Shown here: positions 37,655 to 45,780 of the stretch, piece by piece | Numbering within the stretch: the stretch's first letter is position 1 | Layout of the letters: the number at the start of each line of letters is the position of its first letter | NCBI GenBank assembly: GCA_963778525.1 | Contig: CAVZUJ010000004.1 | Location: forward strand, 124,001 to 188,000 | Reading direction: 5' to 3' | Source: Schlegelella_A sp963778525 | GTDB lineage: Bacteria; Pseudomonadota; Gammaproteobacteria; Burkholderiales; Burkholderiaceae_C | Length of the DNA stretch: 64,000 nucleotides | Position numbers and translations under genes: made by a program | The notes under the pieces: model-generated | Database searches by the model: none | The model's input: only the letters and a program-made list of their open reading frames with translations | Told to the model about the DNA's origin: nothing

Positions 37655-40063
37655 ATGTCATCCACCCACCTGGCGACCGCCCTCGTCGCCCGCTTCGAAG
37701 ACCTGAGAATGACCGACGTCGAGGCGGTCGGCGGCAAGAACGCCTCCCTCGGCGAGATGATCAGCCAGCTCAACGGAACGGGCGTTCGCGTCCCTGGCGG
37801 CTTCGCCACCACGGCGCATGCCTTTCGCGGCTTCCTCGCCGAAGGCGGGCTGTCCCGGCGCATCGCCGAGCGGCTGTCCAGGCTCGATACCGAGGACGTG
37901 CGCGCCCTCGCCGCGGCCGGCGCGGAGATCCGCGGCTGGATCGAGCAGCAGCCGTTCCCGCGCGCGCTCGAAGACGCCATCCGCGCCGAGTTCGGGCGGC
38001 TGACGCTCGATCATCCGCAGGCGAGCTTCGCGGTTCGCTCTTCGGCCACCGCCGAAGACCTCCCCGATGCCTCGTTCGCCGGCCAGCAGGAGACCTTCCT
38101 CAACGTCGTCGGCATCGACGACGTGCTGGCGAAGATGAAGGCGGTCTTTGCCAGCCTCTACAACGACCGTGCCATCAGCTACCGGGTGCACAAGGGCTTC
38201 GCCCATGGCGACGTGGCGCTCTCGGCCGGCGTGCAGCGCATGGTGCGCAGCGACCTCGGCTCGGCCGGCGTGATGTTCACCATCGACACCGAGAGCGGCT
38301 TTACCGACGTGGTGTTCATCACCTCGAGCTACGGCCTGGGCGAGACGGTGGTGCAGGGCGCCGTCAACCCCGACGAGTTCTACGTCCACAAGCCGTCGCT
38401 GCGCAACGGCAAGCAGGCCATCATCCGCCGCAATCTCGGCTCGAAGCTGATTCGCATGGGCTTCGCATCGGCGGCCGAGCATGCCGCCAGCGGCAAGCTC
38501 GTGACCACGGTCGACACCGTGACCGAGCAGCGCAATCGCTACTCGCTCTCCGACGACGACGTGGCCGAGCTCGCCCGCTATGCCCTGGTCATCGAGAAGC
38601 ACTACGGCCGCGCGATGGACATCGAGTGGGGCAAGGACGGCTCCGACGGCAAGCTCTACATCCTGCAGGCCCGGCCCGAAACCGTGAAGAGCCAGGCCGA
38701 GGGCAAGGTCGAGCAGCGCTACGCGCTCAAGGGCGCCGGCACCGTGCTCGTCGAGGGCCGCGCGATCGGCCAGAAGATCGGGACCGGGCCGGTGCGGATC
38801 GTCGAGTCGATCGCCGACATGGACCGGGTCGAGGCCGGCGACGTGCTCGTCACCGACATGACCGATCCGAACTGGGAACCGGTGATGAAGCGCGCCTCGG
38901 CCATCGTCACCAATCGCGGTGGCCGCACCTGCCACGCCGCCATCATCGCCCGCGAGCTCGGCATCCCGGCCGTCGTCGGCTGCGGCAATGCGACCGAGCT
39001 GCTGAAAGAAGGCGCGCTCGTCACCGTCGCCTGCTCCGAAGGCGACACCGGCTTCGTCTACGACGGCCTGCTCGAGACCGAGGTCACCGACGTCGACCGC
39101 AGCGAGCTGCCGTACTCGCCGGTGAAGATCATGATGAACGTCGGCAACCCGCAGCTGGCCTTCGACTTCGCGCAGATGCCGAACTCGGGCGTCGGCCTGG
39201 CGCGGCTCGAGTTCATCATCAACAACAACATCGGCGTGCACCCGAAGGCGATCCTCGACTATCCGAACATCGACGCCGACCTGAAGAAGGCGGTCGAGAG
39301 CGTCGCTCGCGGCCACGCCTCGCCACGGGCCTTCTACGTCGACAAGCTGGTCGAAGGGATCGCCACGATCGCCGCCGCGTTCTGGCCGAAGCCGGTCATC
39401 GTTCGCCTCTCCGACTTCAAGAGCAACGAGTATCGAAAGCTGATCGGCGGCTCGCGCTACGAGCCCGAGGAAGAAAACCCGATGCTCGGCTTTCGCGGTG
39501 CCTCGCGTTACGTCAGCGAGTCCTTCGGCGAGGCCTTCGCGATGGAGTGCGAGGCGCTGGTCAGGGTGCGGCGCGACATGGGCTTGTCGAACGTCGAGGT
39601 GATGGTGCCGTTCGTGCGCACGCTCGGGCAGGCCGCCCAGGTCGTCGACATGATGGCCGAGCACGGACTGAAGCGTGCCTCGGCCGGAGGCAGCGACGGC
39701 CTGAAGATCGTCATGATGTGCGAGGTGCCGAGCAACGCCATCCTCGCCGATCAGTTCCTCGAGTACTTCGATGGCATGTCGATCGGCTCGAACGACCTGA
39801 CCCAGCTCACCCTCGGCCTCGATCGCGATTCCGGGCTCGAGTTGCTGGCTCGCGATTTCGACGAGCGCGATCCGGCCGTCAAGGCCATGATCTCGCGTGC
39901 CATCGCGGCCTGTCGGGCCACCGGGAAATACATCGGCATCTGCGGCCAGGGCCCGAGCGACCACCCCGACTTCGCCGACTGGCTGGCCGACGAAGGCATC
40001 GGCTCGATCTCGCTCAACCCCGATTCCGTCGTCGAGACCTGGCGCCGGCTGGCCACGCGCTGA
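37655..40063 (+). CDS. ppsA: Phosphoenolpyruvate synthase
   Basis: Converts pyruvate, ATP and water to PEP, AMP and Pi in gluconeogenesis. The 802-residue protein has the ATP-grasp-like domain (VGGKNASLGEMI, SFAVRSSATAEDLPDASFAGQQETFLNV), the phosphohistidine domain with GGRTCHAAIIARELG, and the PEP/pyruvate barrel (LARLEFIINNNIGVHP, SIGSNDLTQLTLGLDRDSG, GICGQGPSDHPDF). The target Thr for PpsR is the residue in GGRTCHAA. ATG 37655 gives the family start. The 252-base divergent gap to ppsR has a possible -10 TAGAAT (37465-37470) but no convincing -35. Confidence 0.97.
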   Translation: MSSTHLATALVARFEDLRMTDVEAVGGKNASLGEMISQLNGTGVRVPGGFATTAHAFRGFLAEGGLSRRIAERLSRLDTEDVRALAAAGAEIRGWIEQQPFPRALEDAIRAEFGRLTLDHPQASFAVRSSATAEDLPDASFAGQQETFLNVVGIDDVLAKMKAVFASLYNDRAISYRVHKGFAHGDVALSAGVQRMVRSDLGSAGVMFTIDTESGFTDVVFITSSYGLGETVVQGAVNPDEFYVHKPSLRNGKQAIIRRNLGSKLIRMGFASAAEHAASGKLVTTVDTVTEQRNRYSLSDDDVAELARYALVIEKHYGRAMDIEWGKDGSDGKLYILQARPETVKSQAEGKVEQRYALKGAGTVLVEGRAIGQKIGTGPVRIVESIADMDRVEAGDVLVTDMTDPNWEPVMKRASAIVTNRGGRTCHAAIIARELGIPAVVGCGNATELLKEGALVTVACSEGDTGFVYDGLLETEVTDVDRSELPYSPVKIMMNVGNPQLAFDFAQMPNSGVGLARLEFIINNNIGVHPKAILDYPNIDADLKKAVESVARGHASPRAFYVDKLVEGIATIAAAFWPKPVIVRLSDFKSNEYRKLIGGSRYEPEEENPMLGFRGASRYVSESFGEAFAMECEALVRVRRDMGLSNVEVMVPFVRTLGQAAQVVDMMAEHGLKRASAGGSDGLKIVMMCEVPSNAILADQFLEYFDGMSIGSNDLTQLTLGLDRDSGLELLARDFDERDPAVKAMISRAIAACRATGKYIGICGQGPSDHPDFADWLADEGIGSISLNPDSVVETWRRLATR

Positions 40064-40088
40064 GGCAGCGCATGCCTGCACGGGCGCG

Positions 40089-40610
40089 CTAGAGCGAAAG
40101 CGCCATGTGCAGCTTGTCGTGGTACAGGCTGCCGATCTTCAGGGCGCGGCGCAGATTGCCGTAGACGGCGAAGCCGGTGCTTTCGTAGAGGCGGATCGCC
40201 GATGCGTTGGTGGCCGTCACCGTCAGTGTCAGGATCTCGAGTCCCGGCGTTCGCCGGGCTTCGTCGATGCAGGCATCGAGCAGCTCGCGCCCGACGCCGC
40301 GTCCGCGCGCTTCGGGTCGAACCATCATTCCGACGACGTGGCCGACATGCTGGACCTTGCGGCGCAGCTCGCGCTCGCAGCCGATCGCACCGACCATGCG
40401 CGCGTCGCTCCAGGCGCCGAGCAGGAAGTGGCCGCCGCCCCGGCGATCGATGCCGAGCCGGTGCAGGTAGTCGGCCGGCTCCTTGTCCTTCTCGGTGGCG
40501 GCGTCGGAGGTGAAGGCCTCGGGATGGGCCAGCAGCATCTCGTCGCGCAACTCCTTGTAGGCGGGGAGGTCCGTGACGACGAGCGGCCGGATCGTCGGGC
40601 CCAGGGTCAT
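40089..40610 (-). CDS. GNAT-family N-acetyltransferase
   Basis: A 173-residue acetyl-CoA-dependent acyltransferase. The acetyl-CoA-binding motif A is VGMMVRPEARGRGVGRELLDACIDEA, followed by LTLTVTATNASAIRLYESTGFAVYG. ATG 40610 gives IRPLVVTDLPAYKELRDEMLLAHPEAF at the N-terminus, a common start for small-molecule GNATs. It lies 19 bases downstream of moaA on the same strand. The substrate is not predictable. Its stop faces ppsA with 25 bases between and no evident terminator. Confidence 0.85.
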   Translation of the reverse strand: MTLGPTIRPLVVTDLPAYKELRDEMLLAHPEAFTSDAATEKDKEPADYLHRLGIDRRGGGHFLLGAWSDARMVGAIGCERELRRKVQHVGHVVGMMVRPEARGRGVGRELLDACIDEARRTPGLEILTLTVTATNASAIRLYESTGFAVYGNLRRALKIGSLYHDKLHMALSL

Positions 40611-40629
40611 GCGGTCGCGCCTTCGGCGA

Positions 40630-41751
40630 TCAGCCGCCGATGTAGTGCATCTCGACCCGGCGAACCTGCGAGCCGGCGCCGGCTTCGGTGCGGCCGCGCA
40701 GCTCGGAATAGCGGTCTTCGCGATCGGTCCAGAGCAGTCCGATCGCCGCCGCGATCTCTTCGTCGCTGGCCCCGCCGCGCACGAGGGCGCGCAGGTCGTG
40801 CCCTTGCGTCGCGAACAGGCACAGGAAGAGCTTGCCTTCGGTCGAAAGCCGGGCCCGGTTGCAATCCCGGCAGAAGGCCTTGGTGACGCTCGAGATCGTG
40901 CCGATCTCGCCGGCCACGCCCGGCTCGGCATAGCGCCAGCGCTCGGCCGTTTCGCCCACCGTCGAGACGGCGAGCCGCTCGAGCGCGAAGACATCGCCGA
41001 CCCGCGCGATGACCTCGGCCGAAGGCAGCACGTCGTCCATGCGCCAGCCGTTGGTGCTGCCGACGTCCATGTATTCGATGAAGCGCAGGGCGACGTTGCG
41101 GCCGCGAAAGTGGCGCGCCATCGGCACGATCTCGTGGTCGTTGGTGCCGCGCTTGACGACCATGTTGACCTTGATCGGGCCCAGGCCCGCGCGCTCGGCG
41201 GCATCGATGCCCTCGAGCACGTCGGCAACCGGAAAGTCGGCGTCGTTGAGCTGGCGAAAGATCGCGTCGTCGAGCGCGTCGAGGCTGACGGTCACGCGCT
41301 TGAGCCCGGCGTTCTTCAAGGCCTGCGCCTTCTTCGCCAGCAGCGAGCCGTTGGTCGTCAGCGTCAGGTCGAGCGGCTCGCCTTCGACCGTGCGCAGCTC
41401 GGCCAGCATGGCGACGAGGCGATCGAGATCGCGGCGCAGCAAAGGCTCGCCACCGGTAAGGCGGATCTTGCGTACGCCGTGGGCCACGAAGAGCCGCGCC
41501 AGGCGCGTCATCTCCTCGAAGCTGAGCAGCGACGACTGCGGCAGGAAGGCGTAGTGCTTGTCGAAGACATCCTTCGGCATGCAGTAGCTGCAGCGGAAAT
41601 TGCAGCGATCGGTGACCGAGATGCGCAGGTCGTGCAGCGGGCGCTGCAGGCGATCGAGGACCTCCCCGGTCGGAGCCAGGGGCTCGGCCGGGATGGCGGG
41701 CAAGGACGCCAGGTAGCGCAGGTCGGCGACAGGAATGACTCGGGCGGTCAT
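40630..41751 (-). CDS. moaA: GTP 3',8-cyclase MoaA (molybdopterin synthesis)
   Basis: A radical-SAM enzyme that starts molybdenum cofactor synthesis by rearranging GTP. The 373-residue protein has the N-terminal [4Fe-4S] motif CNFRCSYC (Cys 50, 54, 57), the SAM-contact TGGEPLLRRDL, and C-terminal cluster Cys residues in FCRDCNRARLSTEGKLFLCLF, and ends with the conserved double Gly (HYIGG). It lies downstream of an NlpC/P60 gene. Other Moco genes (moeA, moaD, moaE) are at 56.4-58.4 kb; moaC was not seen in the window. Confidence 0.97.
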   Translation of the reverse strand: MTARVIPVADLRYLASLPAIPAEPLAPTGEVLDRLQRPLHDLRISVTDRCNFRCSYCMPKDVFDKHYAFLPQSSLLSFEEMTRLARLFVAHGVRKIRLTGGEPLLRRDLDRLVAMLAELRTVEGEPLDLTLTTNGSLLAKKAQALKNAGLKRVTVSLDALDDAIFRQLNDADFPVADVLEGIDAAERAGLGPIKVNMVVKRGTNDHEIVPMARHFRGRNVALRFIEYMDVGSTNGWRMDDVLPSAEVIARVGDVFALERLAVSTVGETAERWRYAEPGVAGEIGTISSVTKAFCRDCNRARLSTEGKLFLCLFATQGHDLRALVRGGASDEEIAAAIGLLWTDREDRYSELRGRTEAGAGSQVRRVEMHYIGG

Positions 41752-41802
41752 CTCGCGATTGTGCCCTCAGCCTCGCGCCCGCAGCCGGGGCGCGGGTATG
41801 CC

Positions 41803-42471
41803 TCAGGGCGTCGGCGGCCCGGACGTGTTGACGGCGACAGCCGCCGCCGGCTCGGCCGGCAGGTCGGCGCGGCGGGCACCGGTGAAGCGCTTGGCCCAGT
41901 AGGCAAAGCTCAGGTCGTCGGTGCGCACGTCCTTGCCGCGGCTGGGCGCATGGATGAAGCGGTTGTCGCCGATGTAGATGCCGACGTGCGAGAAGGTGCG
42001 GCGCATGGTGTTGAAGAAGACCAGATCGCCGGGTTTCAGGTCTTCGCGCCTGATGCTGACCAGGCCCGGAGCCTTCGCCTGCTGATCGGCCTGCCGCGGC
42101 AGCATCAGCCCCAGGCTGTTCTCGAACACGTAGCGGGTGAAGCCGCTGCAGTCGAACCCGGTGTCGGCGGAGTTGCCGCCGCGCTGATAACGAACCCCGA
42201 TGTAGTTCATCGCCGACAGCACCGCCTCGGCGGCCCGGTCGTGCACCTGGTTCAGCAGGCCGCTCGGCGCGACCGGCAACTCGGCCTGGGTCGAAGGCGC
42301 CGACGAAGCCGGCGCCGCGGCGAGGATGCCCTTTTCGGCGAGCAGGGTCTGCACCGGATCCGTGCTCTCTTCAAGCGGACCGGCACACGCTGCGGCAGCC
42401 AGGACGAGGAGCAGGAAGGCGGCCGCCGACGAGCGGGCCCGGCGACCGGGCAGGGGGGCGGCGATTCGCAT
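41803..42471 (-). CDS. NlpC/P60 cell-wall endopeptidase
   Basis: A secreted peptidoglycan hydrolase that cuts stem peptides. The 222-residue protein has a signal sequence with a weak lipobox-like end (LLLVLAAAAC), a Pro/Ala linker and an NlpC/P60 domain: catalytic Cys in GFDCSGFTRYVFEN, LKPGDLVFFNT, His in FSHVGIYIGDNRFIHAPS. ATG 42471 gives a start just before the basic n-region. It is divergent from acuI, with 125 bases between the two starts. Confidence 0.9.
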   Translation of the reverse strand: MRIAAPLPGRRARSSAAAFLLLVLAAAACAGPLEESTDPVQTLLAEKGILAAAPASSAPSTQAELPVAPSGLLNQVHDRAAEAVLSAMNYIGVRYQRGGNSADTGFDCSGFTRYVFENSLGLMLPRQADQQAKAPGLVSIRREDLKPGDLVFFNTMRRTFSHVGIYIGDNRFIHAPSRGKDVRTDDLSFAYWAKRFTGARRADLPAEPAAAVAVNTSGPPTP

Positions 42472-42596
42472 CGGCGCGCAGGATAGGCGAGACGAGGCGC
42501 TCGAGTCAACCCGCGGCGAGGCTCTGATGCAAGTAAACGTGCCCAAATGTTGCCGCTGCTATCGTTGGCTGCTCACAAAAGAGCGAAGGACTTTCG

Positions 42597-43599
42597 ATGT
42601 TCAAGGCCCTGCTGCTGGAGAAGGACGACACGGGATTTCGTGCCGGCGTCCGGGAGGTCGACGAGTCCGGCCTGCCCGAGGGCGACGTCGAGGTCGCCGT
42701 CGCCCATTCCACCCTGAATTTCAAGGACGGCCTGGCGATCACCAACCGCAGTCCGGTCGTGCGCAGCTGGCCGATGGTGGCCGGCATCGACGGCGCCGGC
42801 ACGGTGCTGGCGTCGAGCCACGACGCGTGGAAGCCGGGCGACCGCTTCGTTCACAACGGCTGGGGCGTCGGCGAGACGCGCTGGGGCTGCCTGGCCGAAA
42901 GAGCGCGCCTGAAGGGCGACTGGCTGGTCCCGCTGCCGGCCGGCGTTCACGACACGCCAGGCGATGGCGATCGGCACCGCTGGATACACCGCGATGCTGT
43001 GCGTGCTGGCCCTCGAAAGGCAGGGCGTGCGAGCCGGCGACGGCAGCGTTCTGGTGACCGGCGCCAGCGGCGGGGTCGGCAGCGTCGCCGTCGCCATCCT
43101 GGCTCGCCTCGGCCATTCGGTCACGGCTTCGACCGGCAAGGGCGACCAGGCCGACTACCTGAGGCGCCTCGGCGCGACCGATGTCATCGATCGTGCCGAG
43201 CTCGCCGCGCCGGGCAAGCCGCTGCAGAAGGAGCGCTGGAGCGCGGCGGTCGATGCGGTCGGCAGCCACACCCTGGTCAACGCCCTGGCGCAGACCCGCT
43301 ACGGCGGCGTCGTCGCGGCCTGCGGCCTGGCCCAGGGCCACGACCTGCCGGGCACCGTCATGCCTTTCATCCTGCGCGGCGTCACGCTCGCCGGCATCGA
43401 CAGCGTGATGGCGCCGATCGCGCTGCGCCGGCAGGCCTGGCAGCGCCTGGCGCGCGATCTCGATCCGGCGCTGCTGGCGCTCATCACCGAAGAGGTTCCG
43501 CTCGAGCGCGCGATCGACAAGGCCCAGGCCCTGATGGCCGGCAAGGTGCGCGGCCGGATCGTCGTGGCGATCAACGCAGCAGCGGCAGCAGGCGCCTGA
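42597..43599 (+). CDS. acuI: AcuI/YhdH-family acrylyl-CoA reductase; frame interrupted by +1 indel
   Basis: A zinc-independent medium-chain dehydrogenase that reduces acrylyl-CoA to propionyl-CoA with NADPH in relatives. The start MFKALLLEKDDTGFRAGVREVDESGLPEGDV, STLNFKDGLAITNRSPVVR, GWGVGETRWG, the NADPH-binding VTGASGGVGSVAVAIL and VMPFILRGVTLAGIDSVM match YhdH/AcuI along the whole length. The frame shifts at CC 42957-42958; removing one C restores HDTQAMAIGTAGYTAMLCVLAL and 333 residues. AAGGA precedes ATG 42597 by 6-7 bases. The 3' end overlaps the convergent hydrolase gene by 29 bases. Confidence 0.9.
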
Positions 43600-44110
43600 A
43601 CTTCGGGTGCTCGCTGCTGCCGAGCCATTCGAAGATGACCATCTCGGCGGTCACCACGTCGGCGCCGAACCCGCGCACCCGCTCGGTCGCCGTGAGCCGG
43701 CTGTGCGGGTGCCGCGAGCCGACGGCGTCGGCGACCCATTTCACGGCGTGACCGGCCTTCAGCAGGCCGGCGCTCGTCTGCATGACGCAGACGTGCGCTT
43801 CGCAACCGGCAACGACGAAGGTCTTGCGGCCTGCCGGCAGCCGGTTCAGGAACCCGGGCTCGGCGGTGGCGGCGAAATGGAACTTCGACAGCGTGGTGTC
43901 GCAGAGGGCGGCGATCTCGGGCACGAGCGGGCCCAGGCCGTCGGGGTTTTCCTCGGTGCCGATGACGTGGATGCCGAGCTCGCGCGCGGCCGTGGCGAGT
44001 TGCACGCAGCGGCGCACGACGTTCTCGGCGTCGTGGATCGCCGGCATCAACCGCGTCTGCGTGTCGATGATCAGCAAGGTGCAATCGGCCGGGTCGCAGA
44101 GCGTGCTCAT
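43571..44110 (-). CDS. Isochorismatase-fold cysteine hydrolase
   Basis: A 179-residue hydrolase of the isochorismatase superfamily (YcaC-like). The likely triad is Asp in LLIIDTQTRLMPAI, Lys in LSKFHFAA and Cys in VVAGCEAHVCVMQTSAGLL. Substrates in the family include isochorismate, nicotinamide and ureido compounds; none can be assigned here. ATG 44110 is the start. It is divergent from the HpaB-fold gene, and its last 29 bases overlap acuI. Confidence 0.87.
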   Translation of the reverse strand: MSTLCDPADCTLLIIDTQTRLMPAIHDAENVVRRCVQLATAARELGIHVIGTEENPDGLGPLVPEIAALCDTTLSKFHFAATAEPGFLNRLPAGRKTFVVAGCEAHVCVMQTSAGLLKAGHAVKWVADAVGSRHPHSRLTATERVRGFGADVVTAEMVIFEWLGSSEHPKFRRLLPLLR

Positions 44111-44165
44111 CGAATCTCTCCTGATCGCGCTTGGGGGCGATTTTCCTTCAGGCGGGCAGGGCTGG

Positions 44166-44185
44166 GCGACAGTTCGCGACAATTC
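44166..44185. repeat. Tandem 10-bp direct repeat in a divergent promoter region
   Basis: GCGACAGTTC is immediately repeated as GCGACAATTC (one mismatch) in the 104-base region between the divergent hydrolase and HpaB-fold gene starts. Spacing of about one helical turn places both copies on the same DNA face, as expected for an operator. Confidence 0.4.
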
Positions 44186-44214
44186 GCTTCCGGGCCGAAT
44201 CGAGGAAACATGCC

Positions 44215-45780
44215 ATGCAGATGACCAGCACCGACTACCGCGAGTCGCTGCGCCGCTACAAGCCGCGCGTCTGGGTCGACGGGCAGTCCATCGCGTCGGT
44301 CGTCGATGCGCCGCAGCTCGCGCCTGGCATCAACGCCCTCGGCGTGACGTACGACATGGCGCTGCGCGAGGAGCTGCGGCCGGTGCTGCTTGCGCTGCAG
44401 AAATCGAGCGGCAAGAGCGTCAACCGCATGCTGCATGTCGACACCAGCAGCGGCGATCTGCTGAACAAGCTCGAGGCGGTTCGCATCCTTTGCCAGGAGA
44501 CCGGTTGCGCCCAGCGCTACCTGGCGCACGACGCGTTCAGCGCGCTCGCCCAGACGACGCTGCGCATCGACGCCGACAAGGGCACGCACTACGGCGAGCG
44601 CTTCACCGCCTACCTGCACGACTTCCAGGATCGCGACCTGAGCGTCGGCATCGCGATGACCGACGCCAAGGGCGACCGCAGCAAGCGGCCGCACGAGCAG
44701 GCCAATGTCGACAGCTACGTGCACATCGTCGAGCGCAGCAGCAAAGGCATCGTCATTTCCGGCACCAAGGCGATCGTCACCGGCGCGCCGTACGTGCACG
44801 AGTTTCTGGTCATGCCGTGCCGCAACATGAGCCAGGCCGACGCCGAGTTCGCGGTCTGCTGCGCCGTGCCATGCGATGTCGACGGCCTGACCATCGTCGC
44901 CCGCCCCGCGGGCCGGCCGGGTGAAAAGGCGGCGCTGTTCTCGAACAAGTACGGGCAGTCGACCGGCGTGCTCGTCTTCGACCGCGTCTTCGTGCCCTGG
45001 GAGCGCGTCTTTCTCGCCGGCGAATGGGAGCATTCCTCGCAGCTGACCTACGCCTACGCCACCCATCATCGGCACACCTGCATCGCGGCTCGCGCCGGCT
45101 TCGGCGACCTGCTGATCGGCGCCGGGGCGCTGATGTGCGAGGCCAACGGCTTCGACCCGGGTGCCGAGTCGCACCTGCGCGAGCAGATGGTGCAGCTCAT
45201 CAGCATCGTCGAAGGCTTCTACGCCTGCGGCGTCGCAGCGAGCGTGTATGCCAGTGAAGATCCTGCCTCGGGCGTCGTCATGCCGGACCCGGTGTTCTCG
45301 AACATCGGAAAACTGCTGCTCGCCAACCAGATCTACGAGATGCAGCGGATCGCGCACTATGTCTCGGGCGGACTCGTCGTCACGCTGCCCGGTCCCGACG
45401 AAGACCACAACCCGGAAACCGCCGCGAACCTCGCCGACGTGCTGCGCGCCAATCCGGACGTGCCCTACGACAAGCGAATCCAGGCCGCGCGTTTCATCGA
45501 GGACCTGACGGCGTCCTATCAGGGGGGCTGGTACTCGGTCATCAGCCTGCACGGCGGCGGCTCGCCGGCGGCGATGAAGCAGGAGATCTGGCGCAACTAT
45601 CCGGTCGGCAACAAGGTCGAGCTCGTCGAGCGCCTGCTCGACCGCGGCCTCCTTGCCGACGCGTCGCGCCCGATCACCGCCAACCGCCAGCCCGGCCGAT
45701 GCTGCGACAACGGCTGCGCTGCGCCGACCGCGACGACGATGGTGGCCCTGCCCGGGACGCTCCGGAGGGCGCAGTCATGA
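44215..45780 (+). CDS. HpaB/AbfD-fold flavoprotein (4-hydroxyphenylacetate hydroxylase / 4-hydroxybutyryl-CoA dehydratase superfamily)
   Basis: A 521-residue acyl-CoA-dehydrogenase-like flavoprotein. The start MTSTDYRESLRRYKPRVWVDGQ, MTDAKGDRSKRP, ERSSKGIVISGTKAIVTGA, VLVFDRVFVPWERVFL and ESHLREQM recall both HpaB and 4-hydroxybutyryl-CoA dehydratase. Aligned by eye to AbfD, one cluster Cys matches (C98) and the His in ATHHRHTC matches, but the second Cys is Tyr102 and the fourth ligand is not Cys, so the AbfD [4Fe-4S] site looks incomplete. Start ATG 44215 has CGAGGAA 7 bases upstream. It overlaps the acyl-CoA synthetase gene by 4 bases (ATGA), so the two probably act together. Reaction unknown. 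Confidence 0.82.
   Translation: MQMTSTDYRESLRRYKPRVWVDGQSIASVVDAPQLAPGINALGVTYDMALREELRPVLLALQKSSGKSVNRMLHVDTSSGDLLNKLEAVRILCQETGCAQRYLAHDAFSALAQTTLRIDADKGTHYGERFTAYLHDFQDRDLSVGIAMTDAKGDRSKRPHEQANVDSYVHIVERSSKGIVISGTKAIVTGAPYVHEFLVMPCRNMSQADAEFAVCCAVPCDVDGLTIVARPAGRPGEKAALFSNKYGQSTGVLVFDRVFVPWERVFLAGEWEHSSQLTYAYATHHRHTCIAARAGFGDLLIGAGALMCEANGFDPGAESHLREQMVQLISIVEGFYACGVAASVYASEDPASGVVMPDPVFSNIGKLLLANQIYEMQRIAHYVSGGLVVTLPGPDEDHNPETAANLADVLRANPDVPYDKRIQAARFIEDLTASYQGGWYSVISLHGGGSPAAMKQEIWRNYPVGNKVELVERLLDRGLLADASRPITANRQPGRCCDNGCAAPTATTMVALPGTLRRAQS

Noticed and set aside
37658..40081. Minus-strand open frame of about 807 codons antisense to ppsA
   Set aside because: It is a mirror of ppsA codon bias, with no recognisable domain and no ribosome binding site.
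41770..41800. GC-rich inverted repeat between the NlpC/P60 gene and moaA as a terminator
   Set aside because: The pairing is imperfect, there is no T run, and both genes point the same way with short spacing.
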